The position numbers and the translations under genes are program-made. Shown here one piece after another: positions 12,430-24,553 of a stretch of DNA of 64,000 nucleotides (positions within the stretch are counted from its first letter, which is position 1; each line of letters starts with the position of its first letter). Source of the DNA: Cordia subcordata (Eukaryota; Streptophyta; Magnoliopsida; Boraginales; Cordiaceae); NCBI GenBank assembly GCA_028554755.1, contig JAPTOF010000016.1, positions 9,957,001-10,021,000 on the forward strand, given 5' to 3'. The notes under the pieces were generated by a model, which did no database searches, was not told where the DNA came from, and worked only from the letters and a program-made list of their open reading frames with translations.

Positions 12430-13605
12430 AAAATTCATTTATGAATGAGGATTTAATGGAAACTGTGTTTATAGAGCAACCGCAAGGACTTAAAGACCCT
12501 CAACATCCTGACTATGTGTGCAAACTTTAGAAGTCTTTATATGGTCTCAAACAAGGACCACGTGCCTGGTATCACAAATTCAACACTTATCTCTTGTCTT
12601 GTGGTTTTATTAGTTCTTGTCATGAAGCTTCATTATTTTTCAAAGAGCAGTTATGTGGATGATATAATCATAACTGGCAACTCAACTTCATTTGTGGTGA
12701 CATTTATAGATTCTCTTTCACAGGCCTTTGATATGAAAGATTTGGGACCTCTATATTTTTTTCTTGGCATGAAAGTACATCATCATGCCACTGGCTTCAC
12801 ACTTACACAAATTAAATACTCAATTCAATTGTTGAAACAATATGGATTAGATGGAGTTAAGCCAATTTCAATGCCTATGACTGGAAGTCGCCTAGTGCCA
12901 AACGAAAGAGAACTACTTGCTGATTCCTCTGAGTTTTGCAAATTAGTTGGTGCTTCACAATATCTAACTATGGCACAGCCAGATATCTCCTACGCTGTAA
13001 TTCGATATGCTAATTCATGCATGTGCCGTGCACTTCCCGTCTATTGGCTACCAAATGTGTGCTACGCTATATCAAATGGACATTACGATATGGTCTCACA
13101 TTGGCACCTACTCATACTTGGTTTGTTGAAAGTTACAGTGATGCCGATTGGGCAAGATGTCCCTCAACACGTCTCTCCACAACTGGTTACATGATTTTTA
13201 TTGGACGAAATTTGATATCTTGGTCGTCCAAGAAGCAGCCAACTATGTCCAAGTCAAGCACATAAGCGAAAAATTGAGCTATGGTAGCTTTGACATCTGA
13301 GTTAATGTGGCTCATAGAAATTTGCAATTTCAACAGATTACCTTAAATGACACTCCTTTAATTTATTGTGACAATGTGAGCTCTATCTACTTGGCCACAA
13401 ATCCTGTGATACAAAATCACAGCAAACGTATAAAGATTGATGTTCATTTTGTCCTGGAACGACACGCAACAGGCAAGCTAAGGATCCAATATATTGGTAC
13501 TACAAATCAAATAGCTGACGTATTCACGAAGAGGTTATATAAGCCTCACTTTGAAGAGTACATAGCAAGCTTCAAGTGTCTATGACCCCTTCAACTTGAG
13601 GGGGG
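12430..13605 (+). pseudogene. Ty1/copia RT and RNase H remnant
   Basis: Only the C-terminal part of pol remains, broken by stops and frameshifts. Readable pieces in order: a SLYGLKQGPRAWYHKF match (about 12530), the catalytic YVDDIIITG (about 12652), KDLGPLYFFLG (about 12738), then an RNase H part with YSDADWARCP (about 13130), LISWSSKKQPT (about 13213) and the terminal QIADVFTKRL (about 13510). The 5' half (gag, protease, integrase) is missing; the left edge near 12430 is a truncation. It is followed directly by a purine tract and LTR. Not functional. Confidence 0.9.
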
Positions 13606-13790
13606 TGTCAAACCAGATAATTATAAAATATCAAATAATTGTAACGTTATCTTTAGGTTGTATATTTCCTTTGTCTTTTATGTATCCATACATTCTTGTA
13701 ACTCTAGGAGTCTTCTTGTAATTGAGGTCCTACATATCTCTCACTTATAATTTGTCTATATACTCAGATATAATACAAGAAACAAATTGC
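13606..13790 (+). mobile_element. 3' LTR (part) of the decayed copia element
   Basis: It begins TGTCAAACC right after the polypurine tract cttgaggggg (13595-13605), the usual copia arrangement. The right end is not clear; 'aagaaaca' near 13786 is a candidate. No 5' LTR was found. Confidence 0.6.
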
Positions 13791-14156
13791 GCTGGTTTTA
13801 TTAAACCTTTTTATATACACACTATTTCTATCGAGATGGATGTCCCCAGCTAATATGTTTTGCTGGAACCATAAGGCTTCTATTCTTCCACTAATGACGA
13901 TGGCTTTTAGCTTGTCAAACTGCATTAACTTTATCTTGTCTAAATTGTAGATATTTCTCCACTCCACTGCAGATCCCACATGTCCCTGGCTCAATCTCTA
14001 GCCCACATTAAAGTTGAACCAGCAAGAACTCAACTTTGCACAAAATACATAGCTTGTTCTCCCGGTAATTCCTTAAAAACTTTGATCCCCAAAGAGAATT
14101 TTACCCCTCTCAAGAAAACAAACGGATTATCAATCATCTTGAAAAAGAATTGGACT
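13791..14156. other. Unassigned sequence between two copia elements
   Basis: No TE motif recognised. A minus-strand frame at 13764-13994 (76 codons) has no domain I know. This is probably the left part of the site into which the 14157-21637 element inserted. Confidence 0.35.
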
Positions 14157-15126
14157 TGTTAGTTTAGAATGTTTTAACATGAGGTCAAAGCAATATTGAC
14201 TCAATTTTTGAGTTAGGTCCCGCACGTCAAAAGGGTCTGTTGTTGATATCGTTACGTTCCTTGTTTGAATGGATTAACATGATATATTTACATGTTAAAA
14301 ACGGATTAAAGGTGAATGAGAAATTAGCAACCAAAGTTGAGTAGGTTACTAGTTTGGTTGTTAGATTTGGTTATCTGTGGGTTTGTATCCCACATAGGAA
14401 AACCATTAAATTTTTCTCACTTTATATATAGATTCCTTTATGAGGTGTGCCAGTGAGGCATATGGAGGGAAGACTATACATGGTGAGCATGGTATTAAAC
14501 CCACCACACACGCGTGCGCTCCGGCGCACGCACGGCATGGCCGGGCCGGCGCGCGGTGCGTACGATTTTTCACTCCGGTTTGTATTTTTGGGAAAAACTC
14601 AAACACCAAGAGTTTGAGGAAGACGTAATCGATATATTAAAGCTCGGGATTTACTTTTTAGCACGTTGGCATCGGTGAGCTTATTTTTGGACGTTTTTGA
14701 TCGTTGGAGGGACATGTTTATGGCTCCCTTAATGGCTATTTGCTGACTGCTCCTCTTTGCTCCTCTATATATAGCCGTGTCCAGAAGGAGCCAGAGATAT
14801 AGTAGCATTCTCGTATTAGCATATAGTGTAATAGTATAAGCATTTTGCTAGTCGTTTTTCCCTCATACAGAGAGAGTCCTACGCTTCTGGTTCGTCGGCT
14901 CTTGCTTCGGTGTGCTACCATAATCAAGAGGTATAGTCGTTGTATCCTGGGAAGGATACGCCATAACCTTTAGCACCGTAGAAGGGGCGTAAATCCTTTA
15001 AGGAAATCGTGTATCTCGAGCCTCGACTAATTTTGTTTATTTCTTGTTTATTTGTTATTTCTAGTTCAGTTTTCTATTTGCCTTGTTACTATTTCTGCAT
15101 TCTATTACTATTACTAGTTGCTAACA
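14157..15126 (+). mobile_element. 5' LTR of the copia element (970 bp)
   Basis: Ends TGTTAG and CTAACA are perfect inverted copies. Two TATA-like motifs are seen, at about 14422 (ctttatatatag) and 14765 (ctatatatagcc); the second sits closer to the expected U3/R boundary. A hairpin GTATCC-tgggaa-GGATAC lies at about 14941-14958. A CpG-rich block (about 14509-14565) differs from the other LTR. Confidence 0.9.
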
Positions 15127-15323
15127 GTCTTAAAGGATTTATCTTTACATTATTCTAAATTTTTACGGGTTTGATAAACTGTAGTATCTATTGCTTACAG
15201 TTTTCAAATTTATATCAAACAGAAACTAGTTTTTGTTCACTACTAGTTTAAATTATTTATTATACAGGTTAACTAATTTCGGTTGGTTGAGTGCAGGAAT
15301 TCTTATAACCTTTACTTTCAATC

Positions 15324-18300
15324 ATGTCTGGAAATAACGAAACTCAAACTGGAAATAATGATGAAGTCCAATTTGTGGATAACACCTAAACTTGGACTGC
15401 TGGAACGAGTGTGACTAGGGTTTCCATTGCTACCCCGAATGTTACTGTGACTGCAGGGAATACCCCAACAGGAGTTACCATGACTAGGAATGTTGGAATT
15501 ACTCCAACAGCTAATATGACTGCGAGTTCACGGGGTGTGCGAGGATTCAGTAATTTGGAGCCGCGATCGGATCGACTTTCGATTCATTTGGACAAGCCAA
15601 CAATATTGCTGGTTCAAGCGGTGGCTTTGGGGAACTGCAAATATATCTGGTTCGAGCAATGTTTTTGGAGTCAGGACTATATTTGGGACAACCATATATG
15701 CACCTCCACCTACACATTTTGAGAATCCAGAAAAGTTTTCTGGCAAAGACTTCAAAACATGGCAGCTTCAAATGGAATTTTATCTCACAACTTTGGGGCT
15801 GTTCATGTATGTGCAGCAAGATTCTCCATCCTTGGGGGATAACCCGGATATGCAGACGGTGGCGGCTGTGGATGCTTGGAAGCACAGCAATTTCCTTTGC
15901 CGGAATTATATTTTGAATTGTTTAGAAACTTCCTTGTATAAAGTACATGCTAAATTTAAAACAGCTAAGGAAGTATGGATGTCTTTAGAGGATAAGTATG
16001 AGCTAGAAAGTGCTAGCACGAAGAAATTCGTAGTGACTAGATTTCTAGAATTCTCTATGACAGATTCTAAACTAGTGATGTCACAGGTACAAGAATACCA
16101 GCTGATCATCCAAGAACTCCATACTTAAGGGATGCCACAGGTTGAACAATTCCAAGTGGTCGCCTTAATAGATAAATTGCCCTGGTTGGAGTGAGTTTAA
16201 AAATCACCTCAAACACAAGCAACAGGAGATGACAATGAAAAACTTAATCCTGCGGCTTAGAATTGAGGAAGAAAATCGTTCAACTAGCAAATGGGGCTTG
16301 CATGGTGGTATGAAATCCAAAGCCCACATGGTGGAACATGGTTCAAATCCCAGCAAAAAGAGAAAGTTCACCAGTCAGGCTAATCGTGGGCAAAAAGGGA
16401 AGACATTTGTTGGGAAACCCAAAGCTGACAAGAAGCAGTTCAATGGGACGTGTTATATCTGTGACAAAACTGGTCACAAGGCAAAGGATTGCAGGTTGCG
16501 CAAGAGAAAAGCCTTAGCAAATGTCGTAGAAGACCTAGAAGGCGACGTGTCTGATTTAAATATCTCAGCAGTGGTGTCAGAAGTGAACATGGTAGGTAAT
16601 CTTAAACAATGGTTCATTGACACAGGGGCAACTAGACACGTTTGTTCTGAGAAAAGGCTATTCTCTTCCTACACAGCTAATACCGGGGAAGAAGTCTTGT
16701 ACATGGGAAATTCTGCAACTTCCCAAGTGGTAGGTACGGGAAATGTGGTTCTAGAGATGACCTCTGGCATTAAGCTGACACTTAAGAATGTTCTGCATGT
16801 TCCTGAGATTAGGAAAAATCTAGTATCCGGTTCTTTGTTAGGTAAAGCCGGACTCTCTATGCTGTTTAGTGCTGATAAAGTTGTAATCAAGAAGGGATAT
16901 GATTTTGTGGGTAAGGGCTATCTCTATGAGGGGATGTACAAGCTAAGTGTTAGAGCCCAAATCCCAAAAGGAAATGTAACTGCTGGGCCTTCAAGCCAAA
17001 ATGAGATTAATAAAATTGTTCATCGCTTACTTCTTTGAATCTCCTACTTTATGGCATGAGAGGTTGGGACATGTAAACTTTGATTCTCTAAACAAACTTG
17101 TAAAAATGGGACTAATCCATGGAGTGGATTTTTCTAATCATAAAAAATGTGAAGTTTGTGTAGAATCAAAATTAACTAGAACTTCTTTCAAATTTGTAGA
17201 AAGAATCACAGAACCTCTTGGATTGATTCATAGTGATATTTGTGACTTAAAATTTGTGCAAACAAGAGGCGGTAAAAAATATTTTATAACTTTTATCGAT
17301 AATAGCACAAGGTATTGTTATGTATATTTACTAAGATCCAAAGATGAGGCTTTGGAGGCTTTTAAACAATACCAAGTTGAGGTGGAAAATCAACTAGGGA
17401 AGAAGATCAAAACTTTGAAAAGTGATAGGGGTGGAGAGTACGTATATCCTTTTGAAACTTATTGTGCTGAACAAGGAATAATACACCAAACAACAGCTCC
17501 TTATTCTCCACAACAAAATGGGGTTGCTGAACGCAAAAATAGAACTCTCAAAGAAATGATGAATGCCTTGTTGATAAATTCTGGTCTACCTCGTAACTTG
17601 TGGGGAAGCATCTTGATCGCAAATCATGTTTTGAATAAAATACCCCAAAAGAAACTAGTAAAAACTCCGTATGAATTGTGGAAAAGTAGACCGCCTTCAT
17701 ACAAATATTTAAGAGTGTGGGGCTGTCTAGCTAAAGTAGGAGTTCCTACTCCTAAAATGGTCAAAATAGGACCAAAGACAGTTGACTGTATTTTCATTAG
17801 ATATGCTTGAAACAGTCTTTGCGTATAGATTTCTTGTACATAAATCAGAAATTTCGACATTCACGAGAATACTGAATTGAATCTCGAAATGCTGAGTTTT
17901 TTGAGACGTCGTTTCCATATAAAGGGTCAAAAGAATCAAATTCTTCTGAACCCAGTTCGTCTAAAAGGGGTCTTGACCATTCAAATGTAGATAAAGAGGC
18001 TACAGCTCATGAATCTAGACGTAGTAAAAGGGCAAGAACTTCTACCTCTTTCGAGCCTGACTTTATAACATTTATGTTAGAAAGTGAGCCTAGAACTTTC
18101 AAGGAAGCTATGTCTACTCCTGAGGCACCTCTTTGGCAAGAGGCGATGAATAGTGAAATTGAGTCTATCATGTACAACCATACTTGGGAATTAGTGGATC
18201 TACCTTTTGGAAATAAGCCTTTAGGGTGTAAATGGATTTTCAGAAGGCAGATGAAGGCGGATGGATCAATAGACAAATATAAGGCCCGATTGGTTATAAA

Positions 18301-19627
18301 AGGCTATAATCAAAAGGAGGGTCTAGATTATTTTGACACGTATTCACCGGTAACTAGAATTACATCTATTCGAATGTTGATAGCTATTGCAACTATATAT
18401 AGTTTGGAGATACATCAAATGGATGTAAAAACGGCTTTCTTGAATAGAGATCTAAAAGAGGAGATCTATATGGAACAACCTGAAGGGTTTGTAGTTCCAG
18501 GTCAAGAGAAAAAAGTGTGTAAGCTTGTGAAATCTCTTTACGGCTTAAAACAAGCACCTAAGCAATGGCATGAGAAATTTGATCAAGTCATGCTTGTAAA
18601 TGGGTTCAAAATCAATGAGTGTGACAAGTGTGTTTATTGGAAAGGAACAGATCAGAATTTTGTCATTGTTTGCCTTTATGTAGACGATATGCTTATTATG
18701 GGAAAGAATAATGAAGCGATTGTGTCTACAAAGAAGATGCTCTCTCGAAATTTTGAAATGAAAGACATGGGTGTTGCTGATGTAATCCTGGGCATAAAAA
18801 TTATCAAAACACCTGAAGGTCTAGCCTTGTCTCAATCTCATTACATTGAGAAAATACTGAACAAGCATAATAACGGTGACATTGGGATTGCGAAGACTCC
18901 TTTAGATGTAAGTGTACATCTAAGAAAAAATACAAGTGAAGGGATATCTCAATTGGAGTACTCCCGGATCATTGGGAGTCTAATGTACGTTATGAATTGT
19001 ACAAGACCCGACATAGCCTGCGCTGTGAATAGGCTAAGTAGATACACTAGTAAACCAAGTCAAGAACATTGGGTTGCACTAATCAGGGTCTTAAGATACT
19101 TGAGATATACCATGAAATACGCATTGCACTATACTACTTTTCCAACTGTGTTAGAAGGATATAGTGACGCTAATTGGATATCAGACACAAAAGACTCAAG
19201 ATCCACAAGTGGATACGTCTTTACCTGAGCTGGAGTAGCTGTGTCATGGAAATCCTCTAAGCAGACATGTATAGCCAGATCCACTATAGAGTCTGAATTT
19301 ATTGCTTTAGACAAAGCTGGAGAAGAAGCAGAATGGCTTCGACAATTCTTAGAGGACGTTCCATGTTGGTCAAAATCTGTAGCTGCTGTTAGTATTCATT
19401 GTGATAGTCAATCAGCGATTGGCAGGGCACAAATTGTTATGTATAATGATAAGTCTAGGCATATACGCCGTAGACATCACACTATTAAGCAGTTGCTCTC
19501 AAATGGGATTATCGCTTTAGATTATGTAAAGTCTAAGGATAATATTGCGGATCCACTCACCAAAGGTGTAAATAGAGAGCAAGTTCTTAAGTTGTCGAGT
19601 GGAATGGGTCTGAAGCCTATAGAGTAA
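15324..19627 (+). pseudogene. Broken copia gag-pol polyprotein
   Basis: It starts at an ATG (15324) that meets a stop after about 21 codons. Readable blocks: UBN2-type Gag (about 15708-16128); CCHC zinc knuckle CYICDKTGHKAKDC (about 16453); protease WFIDTGATRHVC (about 16612); integrase HHCC with WHERLGHVNF (about 17053) and CEVCVESK (about 17151); integrase core with LIHSDICD, LKSDRGGEY and PQQNGVAERKNRT; RT with [21 protein letters not shown] and the catalytic [10 protein letters not shown] (about 18676); RNase H ending in [10 protein letters not shown] (about 19540). Lesions include stops near 15387, 16126 and 19226 and frameshifts near 15530-15700, 16190, 17036 and 17810. The catalytic residues I can see are intact, so decay is by scattered small mutations. 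Confidence 0.92.
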
Positions 19628-20216
19628 CTAAAAAGGTCATTATAATTGTCAACCCTACCTCGCTGACAGGAGATCCCTGAATCTTGGTTCAAAGGAGAAA
19701 CTGGATTATGTATGACCTTATTCAAGCACTGTGAGGGTATAAGCCACCTTTACCCATTCCTATGACAAGCAGATAGTGCAGCTTGTGGGGTATAGGATAA
19801 GCTTAGCTTTTAATGATCTTTATAGCTTGGGAAAACCAAGTGGAGTATAGCAGGATACTCTTCACGAAGAATCACCTATATGAGTAAGGAGGGGCCGCTC
19901 CTAAGAGAATTGTAGGCTGAATTCTCTGAGTACTCATGAATACCGGGAATTGTTCAGGGCCAAAATGAACACAACCATGAGAACTAAAAGTGTATTAAGA
20001 GATGCTGTGTGTATGCTGTTGTCTTGATTTACACTAAAACTGAACAGTTCAAAGCATCCAATCTACTGGTCAGCGAGTAAATTCGATGGTATACACTAAG
20101 GAAGGTTCAAAGCCAAAAGCTACATATCTTGAGGTAGTATTTCTTTCCGGACTCTCTCTTGCATTTGCATTTGCATATTTGCATAGTAGTCAGCTAATTT
20201 TCATTCATGTGGGGAA

Positions 20217-21637
20217 TGTTAGTTTAGAATGCTTTAACATGAAGTCAAAGCAATATTGACTCAATTTTTGAGTTAGGTCCCGCACGTCAAAAGGGTCTGT
20301 TGTTGATATCGTTACGTTCCTTGTTTGAATGGATTAGCATGATATATTTACATGTTAAAAACGGATTAAAGGTGAATGAGAAATTAGCAACCAAAGTTGA
20401 GTGGGTTACTAGTTTGATTGTTAGATTTGGTTATCTGTGGGTTTGTATCCCACATAGGAAAACCATTAAATTTTTCTCACTTTATATATAGATTCCTTTA
20501 TGAGGTGTGCCAGTGAGACATATGGAGGGAAGACTATACATGGTGGGCATGGTACTAAACCCACCACACACCGCGCACCCGCACGGCACGGCTCGACTCG
20601 GCCGGTCAAGGGACGCGGCGCGGGTGTGGGTGTTGCACGATTTTTCACTCCGGTTTGTATTTTTTGGGAAAAAAAACTCAAACACTTGAAGAGTTTGAGG
20701 AAGACGTAACTGATATATTAAAGCTCGGGATTTACTTTTTAGCACGTTGGCATCAGGTGAGCTTATTTTGTGGACGTTTTTGACTGTTGGAGGGACATGT
20801 TTATGGCTCCTTTAATGGCTATTTGCTGACTGCTCCTCTTTGCTCCTCTATATATAGCCGTGTCCAGAAGGAGCCAGAGATATAGTAGCATTCTCGTATT
20901 AGCATATAGTGTAATAATATAAGCATTTTGCTAGTCGTTTTTCCCTCATACAGAGAGAGTCCTACGCTTCTGGTTCGCTGGCTCTTGCTTCGGTGTGCTA
21001 CCATAATCAAGAGGTATAGTCGTTGTATCCTGGGAAGGATACGCCACAACCTTTAGCACCGTAGAAGGGGCGTAAATCCTTTAAGGAAATCGTGTATCTC
21101 GAGCCTCGACTAATTTTGTTTATTTCTTGTTTATTTGTTATTTCTAGTTCAGTTTTCTATTTGCCTTGTTACTATTTCTGCATTCTATTACTATTACTAG
21201 TTGCTAATATTCTATTATAATCAAGAGGTATAGTCGTTGTATCCTGGGAGGGATACGCCATAACCTTTAGCACCGTAGAAGGGGCGTAAATCCTTTAAGG
21301 AAATCGTGTATCTCGAGCCTCGACTAATTTTGTTTATTTCTTGTTTATTTGTTATTTCTAGTTCAGTTTTCTATTTGCCTTGTTACTATTTCTGCATTCT
21401 ATTACTATTACTAGTTGCTAACATTCTATTATAATCAAGAGGTATAGTCGTTGCATCCTGGGAGGGATACGCCATAACCTTTTGCACCGTAGAAGGGGCG
21501 TATATCCTTTAAGGAAATCGTGTATCTCGAGCCTCGACTAATTTTGTTTATTTCTTGTTTATTTGTTATTTCTAGTTCAGTTTTCTATTTGCCTTGTTAC
21601 TATTTCTGCATTCTATTACTATTACTAGTTGCTAACA
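20217..21637 (+). mobile_element. 3' LTR of the copia element with tandem expansion
   Basis: Same start and end as the 5' LTR but 1421 bp long. The extra length is mostly two additional copies of a 214-bp unit covering the R/U5 part. Its CpG-rich block (about 20569-20637) has a different sequence from that of the 5' LTR. Confidence 0.9.
21003..21637 (+). repeat. 214-bp unit repeated three times in the 3' LTR
   Basis: The phrase ataatcaagaggtatagtcg starts at 21003, 21217 and 21431, exactly 214 bp apart; each copy ends ...ttactagttgctaa. The copies differ by only a few bases. The 5' LTR holds a single copy (14921-15126). Confidence 0.95.
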
Positions 21638-22120
21638 ATGACTTCATAACCCCCAGCAAATATTGTAGTCTTAAATCAAGCGATGCATTTAGGAAGATGA
21701 TAGCATTGCTATTGCCATAATTGTTGAATCTTTTCCCCTAGGGGCTTTGATTCCAACAGGATAAAATGTGACCTGCAAGGCAAATAAAAATTAGGATAAA
21801 AACACTTCTATGCTAGGCAAAGCTAGCTAGGGTAAAATCCCAACCTCCATATGAAAGGAAAGAAGAGCTATAAGAAAAAAACACTTAGGAGCTGCTGAAG
21901 GCTGTATATAGAAGGTATGGTGACAAGTATGTGATGGGTGTAAAGGTTTAACATAATCAGAGAAATATTAATGAAGGTAGGAACTAGGCCACTTTTCACA
22001 AAAGGAACAATCATTACGCACCCCAAACAGTGTGCGAAGTCGAATAAAGCAAAGCCACTAAGAAACCCAACATGGTCTTCCTAGTAGGGAATGGAATAAG
22101 AATTGCCCCATATCAAGAAG
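21638..22120. other. No gene seen
   Basis: Sequence between the copia element and the LINE scrap. It may be the right half of the copia insertion site and the 3' flank of the LINE on the minus strand. No motif recognised. Confidence 0.35.
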
Positions 22121-22980
22121 CTATTTAGTGAAATGAAATGCGGGCAAGCAACTTTGATCCATGCCCATTGCATTCTTCAAGAGAGACACCATTTTAGAGT
22201 ACGATAGAAGAACCAAGGCTCCCCTATCCATGCCCTTATTAGCTAAAATATCAGCTAGAAATTTCCCCTCTCTGTAAATATGAGTCAGGCGACCACCCAT
22301 CTCTCCAAGCAATCTTCTAGCCTTCTTTAAGAGATAAATCATATCCCAAGAACCCTCGCCATGTTTATTAACAACGAACACAGTACTCGGGGAATCCATT
22401 TCCACCCAAAGTCTCTATATCCCCTTGTTTTTACACAGTTGAAGACCCCTAGCCAAAGCCAAGAGTTCTGTCTTCATAACCGAAACTTATCCTAGCCCCT
22501 TAAAAAAACCAAAGTAGAACATGCCTCTCCAATCGTGAACAAGGCCTCTCCTCTAGCCTTGCCTTGACCATGTTTGTTGCCATCCACATTGAGCTTATAA
22601 ACCTCTTCACTTGGCTTTACCCAAGTAACCATTATCGAAGCTGGAGCTGGAGCTAGAGTATAACTACAACCAAATAAAAGAGATCTACAAAGATCCCCTC
22701 TCCATTGCCGAGAGCTCAAAAGACCAGCATAAAACAAATTATGAATTTGTGCTTGAACTCACAAGAACACTCGCTCAATGCTAAACCTTTCCCCACTATG
22801 CTTTACCGTACATCTTTCTTCCTAAAGAAACTATAAGATAAAGATAGGAATAAGAGTTCGAACATGACCATTACCACAGTAATCACCAAAATAGAACCAA
22901 GCAGCAAGCCAGTTATGCACAGTGCTTGACAGAGGAACCTTAAAATGAAAAAGATTAGCAAAAGTATGCCAACCCTTGGA
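22121..22980 (-). pseudogene. LINE-type (non-LTR) RNase H fragment
   Basis: On the minus strand, from about 22980 downward: WHTFANLFHFKVPLSSTVHN with WLAAWFYFGDYCGNG (linker or zinc-binding region found before RNase H in plant LINE proteins), then WVKPSEEVYKLNVDGNK (about 22622; start of the RNase H-like fold, usually '.KLNVDGA'), then a C-terminal part with MEMDSPSTVFVV (about 22405) and THIYREGKFLADILA (about 22270). The reading frame is broken between blocks. This pattern is typical of plant L1-type elements and of genes annotated as 'putative ribonuclease H protein'. No endonuclease or RT part remains. Confidence 0.75.
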
Positions 22981-23029
22981 AGCCTTACTTCCCTTCCACT
23001 ACTAGAAAACTATTCTATAGTGACTGAAA

Positions 23030-23510
23030 ATTAGCGCCCGACGAAAATCGGTCACTAAATTTAAGTTTTACGACCGACACAAAATTGGTCTCTAAATATA
23101 TTGCCAACAAATTAGCGATCGAAAATCAATTGCTAAACTGAATAGTCGGCCGCTAAAAGTCAAACTAAATTGACAATTTAGCGGCTGCTAGAAAATTGGT
23201 AGCAAAATTGTAAATTGGTGTGAAATTAGCGATCAATCTCCAAATAGGTCACAAAATTAGCTATCGATACACAAGTCGGTTGCAAAATTAACGATCGATT
23301 TAAAAATCAGCAAATTTTAGGTACCGATTTTTGAATTGGTCACAAAATTTTAGCTACTGACCTTACATTGGTCACTAATTCAGCTACTGATCTTTAAATC
23401 CGTCGTTAATTTAGCTACCGATTGTTAAATCGGTCGCTAATTTAGCTACCGATTGTTAAATCGGTCGCTAATCTTGCGACAATTTCAAAATCAGTAGCTA
23501 AATTTGAAAT
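23030..23510. repeat. CACTA subterminal repeats, left end
   Basis: More than ten diverged copies of a short palindromic motif of the kind gcgaccgat / atcggtcgc, spaced irregularly by 15-40 bases. The clearest pair is the direct repeat tttagctaccgattgttaaa at 23408 and 23440. In CACTA elements such motifs are transposase binding sites; here that is inferred. Confidence 0.8.
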
Positions 23511-24159
23511 TTCAAAAAAAATTTAAATAAATACTTGAAGGAATTATAGTTTAAAAATGCAAATATTTTACATCTGATTGTTTGTTCTATATATAATGCA
23601 TATTTACTTTATATATATGCATATATTCATATTTATATTTACACGATTATGTACTATACATACTACAAATCTAACTATATTATACTAAAGAATATGTCTA
23701 TTAAAATTAATTTGGTTTGTTTTCTTTTAAGCCAAATTTTCTTATCTAATTAATGAATAAATTTAATCATAGCTTCTGCTTACTAGTGAATTGATAGTTT
23801 TGTGTATAGTCACCATCTTCAGATCCATCCCCTCCTAATAGGTGATTGTGTTTATCGTGGTAAAAAGACTACTTTATTTTGTGTTGATGGATACTATATA
23901 ATTTCGTAGCATATTTGGTTTAGGTGCGTTTAAGATTTAATTTGGTAGACTATTTGGCATATGCAGGTTTTATAACACATTATTTATGTTTATGTGAAAA
24001 AGATATGGATGGAAACTTTTTTGTGTTTAAATGTATTTTGTTGGTTGATTGTGTTACCAATTTATGGTGATAAGTATATAAGTTTAACATAAAATTGTTA
24101 GTAGATTAAATTTAGTTTAGAATCAACTAGATTATAATAGGTTGTACAATCATTAATTA

Positions 24160-24530
24160 GCGACTGACATCATATTGGTCGCTAAAATGGAAAGTGGTAA
24201 ACGTTAGCAACCACTATGTCAGTCACTAAATTAGCGACCACTGAATCCATCCCTAAATGCTAGTTACACAAGTCATTAGAAATTAGTGATTGTTGAATCG
24301 GTAGCTAATTTTAGTGACTGTAAAATTGGTCGCTAATTAGCAACCGCACAATCAGTAGCAAAATTGGTTGTAAAAAGTTTAGTGACCGATCTGGGAGTTG
24401 CAATATTTAGCAACTGCCATTTTAGCGACCAATTACAAAATTGGTGGCTAATTTCCATTTAGCAACCACCTACTTCGATCACAAAATGGGTCAATACTAC
24501 AATTTAGCGACTGATTTGGGCAGTCACAAA
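24160..24530. repeat. CACTA subterminal repeats, right end
   Basis: A second cluster of the same motif (gcgactgac, ttggtcgctaa, gcgaccac and others), mirroring the left cluster. Confidence 0.75.
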
Positions 24531-24553
24531 AGGCATTTTTTCTTTTAATGTTC

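Larger units (their letters stand above)
14157..21637 (+). mobile_element. Near-complete Ty1/copia retrotransposon
   Basis: Two LTRs (14157-15126 and 20217-21637), both TGTTAG...CTAACA, flank a gag-pol region in the copia order protease, integrase, RT, RNase H. The purine tract before the 3' LTR is short (tgtggggaa, 20209-20216). No canonical tRNA-Met primer site (TGGTATCAGAGC) follows the 5' LTR. Flanking bases are ggact (left) and atgac (right), or tgact if shifted by one, so the target duplication is imperfect. The LTRs are very similar outside two variable zones, pointing to a fairly recent insertion. Coding lesions make it non-autonomous today. Confidence 0.9.
22997..24550. mobile_element. 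Non-autonomous CACTA (En/Spm-type) element, TSD TTC
   Basis: It begins CACTACTAGAAAAC at 22997 and ends TTTTCTTTTAATG at 24550, imperfect inverted termini (about 10 of 14 positions pair). It is flanked by a 3-bp duplication TTC at 22994-22996 and 24551-24553, as expected of CACTA elements. Both ends (about 23030-23510 and 24160-24530) are packed with subterminal repeats built on ttagcgaccgat...atcggtcgctaa in both orientations. The middle has no transposase ORF. The degenerate 3' terminus suggests an old copy. Confidence 0.82.

Noticed and set aside
16320..16360. tRNA-like ggttcaaatcc phrase
   Set aside because: No acceptor or anticodon stem can be formed around it, and it lies in copia gag.
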